A stretch of 64,000 bases of DNA from Dyadobacter sp. NIV53 (GCF_019711195.1 NZ_CP081299.1:1302001-1366000); one strand, 5' to 3'. Numbered from the stretch's first letter, positions 9,823 to 19,581 are shown. The notes: generated by a model from the sequence alone, not told the origin. Numbers and translations are program-made.

Positions 9823-11016
9823 TTAAGCTTTTCCCAACACAAGGGAAGTACAATTTCCTCCAAAGCCGAAAGAATTAGAAAGCACATAATTAACAGAGAT
9901 GTTTTTAATCAGTTCCGAAACCGGAGGAATATTAAAATTAACAATTGGCTTCTCAAAGTGCAGACTTGGAAATATTTCTGATTTTATAATACTTAAAATA
10001 CTGAAAACTGCCTCCACAGATCCGGCTGCACCCAATGTATGCCCGGTAAATGATTTTGTAGAATTATATGGTGGAATTGTTTCAAAAAGTGATGTTAAAC
10101 CAAACAGCTCAACCTGGTCGTTATTTGGAGTTCCGGTTCCGTGGGTATTTACATAGCTAATCTGCGACGGCAATATACCAGCCGATGCAATTGCCTCTCT
10201 CATACATAGAATTGCACCGTTCGCATCATCAGACATAGCAGACGGATGATGTGCATCATTGGCATTTCCATATCCGCATATTTCGGCATATACTTTTTTA
10301 CTGCCAACAATTTCCTCAGATTCTAAAACCAGATAAGCCGCTGCCTCACCCAGATTTAATCCGTCCCGCTCCTCATCAAATGGTTTGGAAGGAAACTGAG
10401 AAAGTATTTTAAGTGCATTGAATCCGTTTACGGTGTATTTGGCAAGACTATCAACACCACCTACTATAACACGTTTGGCCCGTCCTGATTTTATAAGCCG
10501 TGCTCCCAGCATAATTGCATTTGCTGAGGAAGAACACGCTGTATTGATGGTATCTGAAAAGCCTTTGATCTGATATTTTTCAATGAGTTTTAAAGTGTGA
10601 GCAGCGCAGTTATAAGCATCCAGAAATTCAGAGCCACCCGATTCCAGGTTGGCATCCTGATAAAGCTGATCCGTAAGGCACATCCCGCCAACCGTACTGG
10701 CTGAAATAAGAGCAGTTTCATAGGAAGAAAGCTGTTCCTGGTTCAATCCGGAATCTATTATTGCTTCCTCAAAAGCTTTCACAGCAAGCAGGCACGTTCG
10801 GGTATAGCCTGGATGGTCTTCCAGATGTAGCTGCTGCTTTAATTCATCGTTACTGCATTTTACTTCGCCAAATGGTAAAGTGGAAGTATAAAGAGACTCA
10901 AAATAAGTTGCTTTGGTTATACCGCTGCGGGCATGGTGCAGACTATCATAATTTTCAGAAATATTATTGCCAATTGCACTGATAATACCGATTCCGGTCA
11001 CCATTACCCTACTCAT
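9823..11016 (-). CDS. Beta-ketoacyl-ACP synthase (FabF-like) of the pigment cluster
   Basis: This is a 397-residue condensing enzyme of the KAS I/II thiolase fold. The catalytic triad is visible: Cys161 in NTACSSSAN, His292 in NTHGTGTPNND and His326 in FTGHTLGAAGS. It should extend an acyl chain on the ACP encoded 4 bases upstream. Its place in a run with that ACP, DarA and a KAS III-like enzyme points to the dialkylresorcinol or aryl-polyene part of flexirubin, not to bulk fatty acid synthesis. Which chain it extends cannot be read from the sequence. Confidence 0.9.
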   Translation of the reverse strand: MSRVMVTGIGIISAIGNNISENYDSLHHARSGITKATYFESLYTSTLPFGEVKCSNDELKQQLHLEDHPGYTRTCLLAVKAFEEAIIDSGLNQEQLSSYETALISASTVGGMCLTDQLYQDANLESGGSEFLDAYNCAAHTLKLIEKYQIKGFSDTINTACSSSANAIMLGARLIKSGRAKRVIVGGVDSLAKYTVNGFNALKILSQFPSKPFDEERDGLNLGEAAAYLVLESEEIVGSKKVYAEICGYGNANDAHHPSAMSDDANGAILCMREAIASAGILPSQISYVNTHGTGTPNNDQVELFGLTSLFETIPPYNSTKSFTGHTLGAAGSVEAVFSILSIIKSEIFPSLHFEKPIVNFNIPPVSELIKNISVNYVLSNSFGFGGNCTSLVLGKA

Positions 11017-11020
11017 AATA

Positions 11021-11287
11021 TCAGGCCGTTTTGGTATGAGCCAGAATATATTCTGCCATGTGGTTTACGTCAATAAGTATTTTCCTTCCTTCAGCCGGAT
11101 TGTTAATTTTAATTCCGTATTCTCTTTCAAGCAAAACTACAAGTTCCAGGGAATCAATTGAATCCAAACCAAGATCACCTCCAAAGAGTGGTTCGTCATC
11201 CTTAATATCTGTTGGATTTATATCCAGTAAATTTAAATACTGTACAATTTGCCCTTTCAAAATGGGCTTCAGAGTGTCAACGTTCAT
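11021..11287 (-). CDS. Acyl carrier protein of the pigment cluster
   Basis: This is an 88-residue acidic carrier protein. Ser43 in GLDSIDSLELV is the site of the 4'-phosphopantetheine arm, which the transferase encoded at 23526-24152 could attach. The ACP carries growing acyl chains for the ketosynthase that starts 4 bases downstream. The close spacing implies translational coupling. It is distinct from the housekeeping AcpP by context; the D-S-L variant of the usual DSLD/E motif is normal for secondary-metabolism carriers. Confidence 0.9.
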   Translation of the reverse strand: MNVDTLKPILKGQIVQYLNLLDINPTDIKDDEPLFGGDLGLDSIDSLELVVLLEREYGIKINNPAEGRKILIDVNHMAEYILAHTKTA

Positions 11288-11370
11288 GTGTCTGTTTTAA
11301 CTAATACTATTTATCAATTATTTAACGATCAGCTTTCCTGTTCTTCTGATCCCTTTTTAATTATTTACAA

Positions 11371-12648
11371 CTAAATAATTTTTTCTATTTTAAGTTTAAA
11401 GTAAGTGCAAAGTTGGCAAATGATAATGAATACTCCGAGAAATAAAAATATCCTGCCGAGTTCATGCCAGCTTCCACCTTTGAGAAATAACACATAAAAA
11501 CCTTCCAGACACCAGTGTAGCGGAGAAAACATACTTATAGTTTGCATAAATCCCGGCATTACAAAGGTAGGTACTAAAATTCCTCCAATTGCTCCGAAAA
11601 TGATAATTGAAATTGCCCCAAACCCGTTTGCCTGTTCCTGCGTGCGGGCAACGGAGCCAATCAGTAATGCATAACTTACTGCTGCCATGCTGCTCACAAA
11701 AACCACCATGGCAAATGCAAAGAGATTGGATGGCAAACTCAACCTTGGTAATCCTAAGTGTGGCAATACCCACATTCCCATTGAAAACGTTATAGTAACC
11801 TGCAATACTGCCACCATCACATAAATGCCCATCTTGCTGAACATCACCAGCATAAAACTTGTCGGCATGGTTTTCAATCTTAAAAAGCTGCCATTCACAC
11901 GTTCCTTAACAATATTACTTCCAAGTGACACAACCATGAAAAACATAGCAAAAATGGTCCATGCAGGTACATTGTGCTGCGTAGAATTGGGAACTGCCAT
12001 AGATTGATTATTACTTGCAATTATCTGATTAATTTGCACCCGGTTTTTAATCATTCGCTCTTTTAATTTATCAGATTTCCCGGCTATGTCCATGGTAATG
12101 TACATTTTATCAATCATTAATGAGTTTTCAATCACACTCATATAAGACTGAATAATACCCATTACAGAATAAGTATAATTTTCCTGAAGAACTGGATCCC
12201 TGTAAAACGAAAGAGCGGGTATAGATACAGATTTGGATTGGGAAGAATCATTTTCTAATCCCAAATCATTCATCAGGATTTGGCTCACTTCCCCTGCATT
12301 GCTTTCTAATCCCGTAGAAAAAGTGGCTGGAATATATAATGCAATCATTTTCCCTCTCGCTAATAATTCAGACTTAAGCATTTCAGGCGAAGGATTAATA
12401 ATAGTATCAATTTCAAACAAGCCTGATCTGTTTAATACACTTACCAGTTTTACTCCTTGCAGACCTATATCATGGTTCATGATCAATAGCGGGATTTTAT
12501 TCTCATTAACCACTTTATAAACACTATCCTGAATGATGGTAATGATAAATACAAGTAGCAAAGGCATCACAAACATGAGAGCCAACCCTACCCGATCGTT
12601 AATGAGCAGCAGTAATTCTTTTCGTATAGATGAATATAGTTTGAACAT
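11371..12648 (-). CDS. ABC-2 type transporter permease
   Basis: The 425-residue inner-membrane protein has one N-terminal membrane helix (about residues 20-40) and a large extracytoplasmic segment of some 190 residues. Five helices follow in the C-terminal half (WTIFAMFFMVVSLGSNIV onward). This is the ABC2_membrane_3 layout of YhiH/YbhR-type exporters. It starts 3 bases after the ATPase gene, so the two form one transporter. In this cluster it probably moves the pigment or a precursor towards the outer membrane; the substrate is inferred only from neighbours. Confidence 0.88.
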   Translation of the reverse strand: MFKLYSSIRKELLLLINDRVGLALMFVMPLLLVFIITIIQDSVYKVVNENKIPLLIMNHDIGLQGVKLVSVLNRSGLFEIDTIINPSPEMLKSELLARGKMIALYIPATFSTGLESNAGEVSQILMNDLGLENDSSQSKSVSIPALSFYRDPVLQENYTYSVMGIIQSYMSVIENSLMIDKMYITMDIAGKSDKLKERMIKNRVQINQIIASNNQSMAVPNSTQHNVPAWTIFAMFFMVVSLGSNIVKERVNGSFLRLKTMPTSFMLVMFSKMGIYVMVAVLQVTITFSMGMWVLPHLGLPRLSLPSNLFAFAMVVFVSSMAAVSYALLIGSVARTQEQANGFGAISIIIFGAIGGILVPTFVMPGFMQTISMFSPLHWCLEGFYVLFLKGGSWHELGRIFLFLGVFIIICQLCTYFKLKIEKII

Positions 12649-12651
12649 GTA

Positions 12652-13401
12652 TTAATCTCTATACTCCTCCCCGGTTAATTTAATGAATAATGATTGCAAA
12701 TTTCCTACTTGATTTTCGTCTTTAAGGTAAGTCAAATCCCCTTCTGCAATAACTTTCCCATGATCGATAAGGGCAATGCGGTTACAAAATTCTTCCGCCT
12801 CCGACATGTGGTGGGACGTATAAATAATGGTTGTTCCCAATGAATTTATTTCCTGAAGATAGCGGATGATGGCATTTTTGCTCTGCACGTCGACCCCAAC
12901 CGTGGGCTCATCTAAAAATAGGATTCCGGGTTTGTGGATAATACCTATTGCCAGATTAACGCGTCGCTTCATTCCTCCTGAAAATGTTTCAACTTTTTTA
13001 TCAGCAGCTTTTGACAAACCCAACACATCAAGCAACTCTTCTCTGCGCAGAATTAATTCATTTTTAGGAATGTTATACATTGCACCAAAATAATCAAGGT
13101 TCTGGCGTGGTGTTAACTCCTGGTAAAATGCATATTCCTGCGGAACAAAACCAATTACACTTCTTCTCGATGATTCTGAAATAAGCGAATCGTTTTGATA
13201 AAAATTGATTTCACCCGAAGTAGGCGGCATTATACTGCAAAGAATAGAAATCAACGTAGTTTTACCCGCCCCATTTGGTCCAAGTAATCCAAAAACATCA
13301 GCAGTATTAATGGTAAGGGAAACATCGGCCAGGCTATTTTCCTGAGCTGATTTATATTTTTGAAATACATTCCGAATCTCAATACAAGGAAGATCTGTCA
13401 T
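12652..13401 (-). CDS. ABC transporter ATP-binding protein
   Basis: This 249-residue nucleotide-binding subunit has Walker A GPNGAGKT at residues 41-48, the signature FSGGMKRR, Walker B ILFLDEPTVGVD and the switch histidine in YTSHHMSEAEEF. It powers the permease encoded immediately downstream. The family (CcmA/DrrA type) commonly exports lipids, drugs or pigments. It lies 7 bases downstream of the BtrH-like gene. Confidence 0.92.
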   Translation of the reverse strand: MTDLPCIEIRNVFQKYKSAQENSLADVSLTINTADVFGLLGPNGAGKTTLISILCSIMPPTSGEINFYQNDSLISESSRRSVIGFVPQEYAFYQELTPRQNLDYFGAMYNIPKNELILRREELLDVLGLSKAADKKVETFSGGMKRRVNLAIGIIHKPGILFLDEPTVGVDVQSKNAIIRYLQEINSLGTTIIYTSHHMSEAEEFCNRIALIDHGKVIAEGDLTYLKDENQVGNLQSLFIKLTGEEYRD

Positions 13402-13408
13402 TATTTGA

Positions 13409-14446
13409 TTAAACTAACTTCCCCAAATTCATTTTGGAAAGTTTTAAAAATGCTTCCTTTTCTACCGACCTGATATTCAACAGCATGTCAGCTATTTCGT
13501 CAAAGTCCTTTTGCTCCGTTAACCTACCTTTGTAAACCCCAGCCATTTTAATGGCACTGGAACGCCAGAGATCACCTGATTTGGTAAATTCCTCAGACAT
13601 TGTACTTAGCCTTTCATCCTGCAGATAAGCTGCTGCTTCTTCCAGAAATGCTCCATATAAAAAACGAAAACCGCCTCCGCCAGTGCCTATTTCTTCCTGC
13701 ATCCGCACAATTTGCCCTAAATACAAACCAGCTTTTTTCAATCCTAGTTTGTCTCTCCATTTTCGGATATTATTGGAAGTATACCGGATTCCATTTACAC
13801 CAGCAAAATTACCAGGAATGCTGATCATGTCCCTAATATTCCGGCGAATCCCTTTTACTATCCCTTTCCGGATCAGGTCGTCATCAATTTTTCCTACTTT
13901 TTCAGGAAAATAAAGATGTCCTTTGGGAGCAAGCGGCCCTTGCGCAAACCGGACCCTGGAAAGTTCCTGACGAGATAAAGTCGTAACGCCTTCCATAACC
14001 GGATCACTGATCATATAGTTATCATCATGCTGGCCGTACACGATCAGGTTATGTGCATTGAAATGAAACCGGTATTCTTTTGGGAAATAAGTAAGGTGAA
14101 AAACTCCAACCTGGCAACCGACCGGAACGCCTTCTCTAATCTTTTGTTCCAGGAACAATTCTGCTTTTTCCGGATTACTGAATTTCTTACGCGTAACTTC
14201 TACTCCAAGCGATTTGCAGGTCCTTTTGAAAATAGCACCTGGCATAGTCCTGAAAGAAATAGCTGGTCCGTTATTGATGGTGAGAAAAGGAATTTGTATA
14301 TAAAAAAGACCCGAACCCATGCCAAAAGCCAATGGTTCAGTCATAAAATCAAGTCCATGATAGCGCAACAAAGCAGTTGTTACTCCATTTTCACAATGTG
14401 CAGTCTGTACGTGACGAAATTCCTCCGTCTGAAAATCAATATTCAC
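13409..14446 (-). CDS. BtrH N-terminal domain-containing protein (predicted acyltransferase)
   Basis: The 345-residue protein begins with a papain-like BtrH_N region: Cys18 in the AHCENGVTTALLRYHG segment, then FGMGSGLFYIQIPF, and a later His/Asp segment HNLIVYGQHDDNYMISDP. BtrH of butirosin biosynthesis transfers an acyl group from an ACP to an amine. A similar ACP-dependent acyl transfer would suit a pigment cluster. The C-terminal half is helical, as in the DUF4872 domain usually fused to BtrH_N. It starts 5 bases after the 132-residue protein gene and precedes the ABC exporter. The acceptor substrate is unknown. Confidence 0.75.
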   Translation of the reverse strand: MNIDFQTEEFRHVQTAHCENGVTTALLRYHGLDFMTEPLAFGMGSGLFYIQIPFLTINNGPAISFRTMPGAIFKRTCKSLGVEVTRKKFSNPEKAELFLEQKIREGVPVGCQVGVFHLTYFPKEYRFHFNAHNLIVYGQHDDNYMISDPVMEGVTTLSRQELSRVRFAQGPLAPKGHLYFPEKVGKIDDDLIRKGIVKGIRRNIRDMISIPGNFAGVNGIRYTSNNIRKWRDKLGLKKAGLYLGQIVRMQEEIGTGGGGFRFLYGAFLEEAAAYLQDERLSTMSEEFTKSGDLWRSSAIKMAGVYKGRLTEQKDFDEIADMLLNIRSVEKEAFLKLSKMNLGKLV

Positions 14447-14451
14447 CAGAA

Positions 14452-14850
14452 TTAACCTTTAAAATTTTTCAATTCATCCACTGTAATGTCGAAAGCTTTG
14501 GCATATTTTTCAAGTTTCTTATCACTAAGCCCTTTAAAAACAGAAGGTTTAAAATGCCTTTTGATAAAAAAACTAAAAAACCCAGTATAACCTGACAAGA
14601 CCGGCAAATCCATTAATCTAAGTTCCATAAAATAATATACCGGACTTTTATCACCGTTTTCAACTGCTTTTCTAGCTTCCTCCACACGTTCATTCACTTC
14701 ATCCCAGGCGCTATCGAGCGCTTCTTTCTTCACATTCCATCCACGGCTTAAAGCTGTTTCATATTTCCCTTCCTCATTTTTGACATAACATAATTCACGT
14801 GTCAACCTGAAAAGGGCACCGGGTTCCTGAGGCAAATCTTCCTTTTTCAT
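14452..14850 (-). CDS. Conserved hypothetical protein of the flexirubin cluster
   Basis: This 132-residue protein is soluble and highly charged, with no signal peptide. The N-terminal half is helical (EALDSAWDEVNERVEEARKA). It is followed by YYFMELRLMDLPVLSGYTGFF and a basic helix. No catalytic motif was recognised. It is tightly packed with the BtrH-like gene (5 bases) and probably acts with it or with the ketosynthases as an accessory protein. Confidence 0.7.
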   Translation of the reverse strand: MKKEDLPQEPGALFRLTRELCYVKNEEGKYETALSRGWNVKKEALDSAWDEVNERVEEARKAVENGDKSPVYYFMELRLMDLPVLSGYTGFFSFFIKRHFKPSVFKGLSDKKLEKYAKAFDITVDELKNFKG

Positions 14851-14947
14851 TTCAAATAAGAATGTGAAAATTTTATGAATTTGATACCGGACAACAATTT
14901 AAGAAATTTATGCAACTGTCTTACAAGACGTTACCTGTTTTACCGTA

Positions 14948-16090
14948 TCAGCAAACAGTAAGTAAACAAAACATGTAGGAAAATCTGGAACTTTCAGGAA
15001 CGGCCAAAAGTATTTTCTCTCCCTTTTTCAGTACATTACTATTGAAAAGTTCTTCAACCATCATATAAATAGATGCCGCACCAACATTTCCTTTTGTTGC
15101 CAGGTTGGTAAACCATTTTTCTTTCGGTACCGGTATGCCATTTTCTATCAAAACGTCTTCAATTTTACTCTCAAAAAAGTAACTCGAAATGTGCGGAAGA
15201 AAATAATCCACATCGTTCATATCAAATCCTTTATTGATCAGGATATTTTTGAGATTCGTAAATCCGAGTTTTACAATCTTCTCGCTTAAAAGCTTTACAT
15301 CCTGTTTGATGCTAAAAATTGACTTTTCCAGGATTTCTTCATTTGAAAAATCTTTAAAACTTTTCAATGTGCCATCCTCCTGTTTGTAAGCGCCCATATA
15401 CATACAAGCTTCTTCCTCATTAGCAAACGAGCAACCATCTATCCACTCAATTTTCAGCGATTGCCCTTCCTTATTTGGCTGGCCTTCCACCAAAAATGCA
15501 CCGGCACCGTCAGATAACATCCAGCGTAAAAAATCCTTGTCAAATGAAACATAAGGATTTTGTTCCAATTTGATCAGCTGCTGTACTTCATCCTCAAACT
15601 GTTCAGCGCGTAATGATGGTGAAAAACGTTCAGAAGCTACAGCAACGGCCATTTTCTTATCTTCCAGTTTTACCGACATATATGCATATTTCAATGCATG
15701 CATTCCTGCGCAGCAAACGCCGGACGGGGAAACTACTTCAATAGAACCAGTTTCCGGCAGCCAGCCATGTATCATTACACCATGTGAAGGCATGATCTGG
15801 TCGGGGCTTGAAGTACCGGAACTCAGCAAGTCCACATTTTTAATTTCATCAGTATTTTCCAGAAACAGGCCTTTAATTGCTAATGCCGCCATTTCTGCAT
15901 TGGTATGCGTTGGAATTCCTTCCTTTGTGTAGGCGTAATAACGGCCCTTTATTTTGTTATTTCTGAGAACAATAGATTTTGACTTGGATGGCTTACCATT
16001 TATATATCCTAAATAGGCTTCCATCTCCTCATTAGGTACGGATTCGTTGGGCAAAAATTTAGCAATTCTGGTAATGTACGCTTCTGACAT
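14948..16090 (-). CDS. darB: Beta-ketoacyl-ACP synthase III-like enzyme (DarB family)
   Basis: The 380-residue protein has the FabH/thiolase fold with a Cys-His-Asn triad: Cys127 in SGVCCAGMH, a histidine in DYFLPHISS and an asparagine in LATKGNVGAAS. In dialkylresorcinol synthesis DarB condenses a beta-keto acyl thioester with a second acyl unit, after which DarA aromatises the ring. The adjacent darA gene supports this assignment. The product carries the dialkylresorcinol half of flexirubin. The start at 16090 gives MSEAYITRIAKFLP, the usual N-terminus. Confidence 0.85.
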   Translation of the reverse strand: MSEAYITRIAKFLPNESVPNEEMEAYLGYINGKPSKSKSIVLRNNKIKGRYYAYTKEGIPTHTNAEMAALAIKGLFLENTDEIKNVDLLSSGTSSPDQIMPSHGVMIHGWLPETGSIEVVSPSGVCCAGMHALKYAYMSVKLEDKKMAVAVASERFSPSLRAEQFEDEVQQLIKLEQNPYVSFDKDFLRWMLSDGAGAFLVEGQPNKEGQSLKIEWIDGCSFANEEEACMYMGAYKQEDGTLKSFKDFSNEEILEKSIFSIKQDVKLLSEKIVKLGFTNLKNILINKGFDMNDVDYFLPHISSYFFESKIEDVLIENGIPVPKEKWFTNLATKGNVGAASIYMMVEELFNSNVLKKGEKILLAVPESSRFSYMFCLLTVC

Positions 16091-16162
16091 TGTAATATTG
16101 GGGTAATAAATTAATGGGTTGATGATGGCCTAAGTGCATAATTAAAGCATAAAATGCTATAT

Positions 16163-17071
16163 CTATCTTAACTCCACACCATAAAAATAGTCTTTTTCTT
16201 TCTGGATTTTACGTTTTGAGAATGGCGCTATCAGTATGAAATAAAATGTGAGTATGATCGGTGAAGCTACAAACAGAGCAATCAGCAAATAATATTTAAA
16301 CAGCGTCACGAAGAATTTTCGTTTTTCCGGGGTGGTTCCTTTTTTCTTAATCAAGCCAGCCCAAATCCTGAAAATCTTCTTCCCTTTCATTTCAATAAAC
16401 CAGATGTCTGTGGGGATTTCAATAAGCCCAAGGGAAAGTATTTTCTTTTGCAAACCTGCAAATTCCCCTTTTTCCAGCGCTTCTTTTACAATTGAACCAA
16501 AGCGGTCAGCACTTTCTATATCGTTCTGGCTTACTCCCGGAAGCGGAAGCAAATTCCACTTTCTCTCTTTTTTGCCAGTAAGCATCCAGTGAAAAATGGT
16601 TAGTACACTGATCAGATTCGGCTCCCGGTCCATCAAAGGGATGTTTCCTACTAATATTCCTCCTGCTTTTTGAATATAGGCTTTAAGACTTTCCTGCGAA
16701 TTCAGCCACATGTTTCTTCCGCCAATAATTGTCACTACAGGCGTTCCTTTCAATTTTTCCTGAAAATCGGGATCTTGTAAAAGTGAGGTAACGGGTAAAG
16801 ACGGAGACAAAAACCATGGCTGATAACCGATTACAATCAAATCATATTTTTCAGATCCATAACTAACAGGCTCTAAGTCAACTGCTTCTTCCACCACACA
16901 TTCAGGCATTGTGTTATAGAACACATCGCTTGTCCAGGGAAATTTAAAGGGCTTAACAGGTTTTATATAAACTCTCTCAATTTGCGAAGAATCAAATGGC
17001 AGCAAAAAATTATTAATTATTTCATGCAACTGCCCCGATTGCGAATAATTGATCACAAGTACCTTTTTCAT
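16163..17071 (-). CDS. darA: Dialkylresorcinol condensing enzyme DarA
   Basis: This 302-residue protein starts with a flavodoxin-like fold: VLVINYSQSGQLHEIINNFL for phosphate binding, then LIVIGYQPWFLSPSLPVTS and TIIGGRNMW. It ends with a membrane segment (about residues 260-285) near a basic C-terminus. DarA-family proteins complete formation of the 2,5-dialkylresorcinol ring together with DarB, which is encoded 72 bases downstream. The terminal hydrophobic helix suggests work at the inner membrane on lipid-like substrates. Confidence 0.85.
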   Translation of the reverse strand: MKKVLVINYSQSGQLHEIINNFLLPFDSSQIERVYIKPVKPFKFPWTSDVFYNTMPECVVEEAVDLEPVSYGSEKYDLIVIGYQPWFLSPSLPVTSLLQDPDFQEKLKGTPVVTIIGGRNMWLNSQESLKAYIQKAGGILVGNIPLMDREPNLISVLTIFHWMLTGKKERKWNLLPLPGVSQNDIESADRFGSIVKEALEKGEFAGLQKKILSLGLIEIPTDIWFIEMKGKKIFRIWAGLIKKKGTTPEKRKFFVTLFKYYLLIALFVASPIILTFYFILIAPFSKRKIQKEKDYFYGVELR

Positions 17072-17109
17072 TCAACTGATTATTCAAATTTCACTTACCC
17101 AGATACCTG

Positions 17110-17592
17110 TTATTTCAAATCTTCCTTTTTAATAACCCCTGAGCTGGCCGAATAGTTTTTAATTATTTTTTGTAAATCAGGATCAAGCTTTTCATACCCG
17201 GTTAATACAACTTTTTTATCCTCTTCTAAATTTTTGTTGTATTTAAGTATTTTTGGTGCATGTTCCTGAATAATAAGACGCAAAAACCGGTATTCAACAT
17301 TATCACGGATGATTCTGATTTCTCCTTCCAACAACCCTGCACCTTTTTTAAAAGTTTTAACCTTGTTATTTACTCCTTTCAGAAACCCTGCTTTTTTCAT
17401 TAACATTGCTCCCAAATAAGCATTGTTGACTGAGCTTTTTTTTGCATTGTCCAGTTTTGTAATTTCCCTGTCAATGCTTTCTTCCGATTGGCTGGAAATT
17501 GCTGAATAGTAAGTAGTTCTGTCTGAATTCAGTAATATATAAGATGAATTTATTATCAAAATTAAAACCAGAACGTAAATCAAACTTTTCAT
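17110..17592 (-). CDS. Hypothetical anchored protein in the flexirubin cluster
   Basis: The 160-residue protein begins with a hydrophobic signal or anchor (SLIYVLVLILIINSSYILL). A lysine-rich, mostly helical periplasmic part follows, with SAISSQSEESIDREITKLDNA-type helices and a region ending YEKLDPDLQKIIKNYSA. No enzymatic motif is seen. It lies 38 bases upstream of darA and downstream of the methyltransferase, so it belongs to the same transcription unit. Its function is unknown. Confidence 0.65.
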   Translation of the reverse strand: MKSLIYVLVLILIINSSYILLNSDRTTYYSAISSQSEESIDREITKLDNAKKSSVNNAYLGAMLMKKAGFLKGVNNKVKTFKKGAGLLEGEIRIIRDNVEYRFLRLIIQEHAPKILKYNKNLEEDKKVVLTGYEKLDPDLQKIIKNYSASSGVIKKEDLK

Positions 17593-17645
17593 TATCTATT
17601 ATAGAATTCGATTTACAAAGATAGAAATTTAGTGTTTAAATCTGT

Positions 17646-18704
17646 TTAAAGCCTTTTTTTGCACTCTAAAACAGAGTGATAGCTATCTCCGATGAGCGGA
17701 TAGGTTTCTATTACTTCAAAACCTGCCTGCCGAACCAGCTCTTTCATTACTTCAATTTTATACATTTTACTGTTTCCGTTTGCCATAATTGTAAAATACA
17801 AAGATGTCGCTACCAGGCTGTATTGTGCTGCCGGATAATCCTGGTTATCAAAAAATGGCTCTAATATGTACAGGGTAGTTTGTTCGTCAGCCGCTTGCCA
17901 AGCATTTTTCAGAATCTGAATAATTTCTTCTTTGGAAAAACAATCCAAAAATTGACTCATCCAGATAACATCGGCTCCCTGTGGAATAACTTGATCTTTA
18001 TCCAACAGGTCGATGGCATGAAAATCAATCCGGTCAAGAAGACCTCTTTCAGTTGCATTTTGCCTTGCTACTTTTAGCTGAACAGGTAAATCAAGTATCC
18101 TGATTTTTACATCCGTATCATAATTACAACAAGCAAATGACCATTTTCCGGTATTTCCACCTATATCAAAAATAGTTTTTGGTTTTGTTTTAAATACAAT
18201 CTTCAATGCCGCGGGAAAGGCACCATCAGAATAGTAATGATCAAATTCGAACCAGGATTTTTTGGCAGGTTCCGGTAAAATCGACAACCCTTCATATATC
18301 GTTGGCCAGTCTCCAAGCACTTTTAGTCCTTCCGGTTTTCCATTTTTTATGCTGTCTGTCATGGCTTTTGCCCCCATATAACACACATCGTTCATAAAAT
18401 TGACATTGATACGCGTCATTTCGTCTTTTAAAAGAAAAAACCCGGTTTTAGTGATTTTCACTTTTTCGTCAACAATCTCAACTACGCCTAAAACTTCCGC
18501 GGCTTCTATCAAAAGGTTAATTCCATATTCTGACACGTTCATTTTTTCAATTATTGTGTCAATACTGACACCTTTTCGCTGGCTGTTAATAAATTCCAGT
18601 ATTCCCAAATCCCTCAGAGCCACAACGGACTGAAAGAACATCGGGCCAAATGCTATCTTTTGTGCTTCGTATTTGGCTTCTATGGCCGACAATTCTTTTT
18701 TCAT
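17646..18704 (-). CDS. SAM-dependent methyltransferase (O-methyltransferase-like)
   Basis: The 352-residue protein has an N-terminal winged-helix dimerisation domain (FINSQRKGVSIDTIIEKM) and a class I methyltransferase domain. SAM motif I is TIFDIGGNTGKWSFAC, an acidic residue follows in IRILDLPVQ, and QGADVIWMSQFLDCFS precedes a later YILEPF strand. This is the plan of small-molecule O- or C-methyltransferases acting on aromatic polyketides. In this cluster it probably methylates the aryl head group or the resorcinol ring of the pigment; the exact position is inference. Confidence 0.85.
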   Translation of the reverse strand: MKKELSAIEAKYEAQKIAFGPMFFQSVVALRDLGILEFINSQRKGVSIDTIIEKMNVSEYGINLLIEAAEVLGVVEIVDEKVKITKTGFFLLKDEMTRINVNFMNDVCYMGAKAMTDSIKNGKPEGLKVLGDWPTIYEGLSILPEPAKKSWFEFDHYYSDGAFPAALKIVFKTKPKTIFDIGGNTGKWSFACCNYDTDVKIRILDLPVQLKVARQNATERGLLDRIDFHAIDLLDKDQVIPQGADVIWMSQFLDCFSKEEIIQILKNAWQAADEQTTLYILEPFFDNQDYPAAQYSLVATSLYFTIMANGNSKMYKIEVMKELVRQAGFEVIETYPLIGDSYHSVLECKKRL

Positions 18705-18713
18705 TCGATACTT

Positions 18714-19439
18714 TTATGGTTCTTTTGTTATTGACGGGGCAGGTATTATCCTGTCTTTAAATCTTCTCCTATATCTTTTCTTCTTCAAATCCTCTTCATG
18801 CCATTGAATATATTGTCCCATTGTTCCTCTGAAACGCTGGAAAAAATTCTCCCGGTCTGACAATTTCACAAAACCTTTCCTGACCGTGCTCTTAGAATCA
18901 ATAACGGGTTCGTACAAATTCATTATTTTAAGTGTGTCTATGACTGTTGGTAAAAGACCAATTGGTAAATCAAACTTCTTTATAAACTTTCGCATATAAC
19001 TAGTTTGAATCGGATCAGTTGCCAGTGCAATTTTTGTAAATCCAAGCTTTTTGGCGAGCCGGTAAGAATAGTAAACGTTTTCTGTGCTGTGTTCTGCTTT
19101 TTCTTCCGTAAAAATATTTTTTGCAGGAATTCCAAGTGCTTCTGCATAAGTTGCCATTACCCTGCTTTCCACAAAAGAGGTAGCAACGGCAGACCCGGAA
19201 AAAATCACATTTTTAGTATATCCTCTCTGGTACAAATAGGCTGCCCAGTGAATTCGCATTTTTAATACCATATCCCAGTTTTTTCCATTGAAAGGAAATC
19301 CGGGAACAATAACAGCATCATAGGGTTGGTTTTCGATTCCTTTATGAAATGCCTTCGCCGCAGAACGGTAAAAAATCCTGTTACATCCTGAGAGCAACAA
19401 AACAAGCAGAAAGGAAAAGATACACAGTCTTGAAATCAC
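18714..19439 (-). CDS. ElyC/SanA/YdcF (DUF218) family lipoprotein
   Basis: This 241-residue protein has a signal peptide with a lipobox (LLLSGC, Cys19), so it is probably lipid-anchored. The DUF218 domain follows: YDAVIVPGFPFNG, an arginine-rich helix, KNVIFSGSAVATS, ESRVMATYAEALGIP, EEKAEHSTENVYYS and ALATDPIQTSYM. E. coli ElyC and SanA affect envelope assembly, but the biochemical reaction is not settled. It lies 9 bases upstream of the methyltransferase gene and is probably co-transcribed with the pigment genes. Confidence 0.85.
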   Translation of the reverse strand: MISRLCIFSFLLVLLLSGCNRIFYRSAAKAFHKGIENQPYDAVIVPGFPFNGKNWDMVLKMRIHWAAYLYQRGYTKNVIFSGSAVATSFVESRVMATYAEALGIPAKNIFTEEKAEHSTENVYYSYRLAKKLGFTKIALATDPIQTSYMRKFIKKFDLPIGLLPTVIDTLKIMNLYEPVIDSKSTVRKGFVKLSDRENFFQRFRGTMGQYIQWHEEDLKKKRYRRRFKDRIIPAPSITKEP

Positions 19440-19464
19440 GTTGGCAGGTTATCTGTTAAACAGG

Positions 19465-19506
19465 AAGCTGTGAACATATCACCAAATGGTGAACAATTCA
19501 CAGCTT
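19465..19506. terminator. Nested hairpin between two pigment-cluster genes
   Basis: A 10-bp stem (19465-19474 / 19497-19506) encloses a second inverted repeat (TCACC AAAT GGTGA). It lies after the 210-residue gene and 25 bases before the DUF218 gene on the minus strand. It could be a terminator or attenuator that sets apart the downstream cluster. No strong T-run follows. Confidence 0.4.
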
Positions 19507-19581
19507 GCAATAAAACTTATGTCCCAAAAATACCTTTAAAGCTTGAAAATAAGAAACTATTTCTAAAATGGGATACAGCTA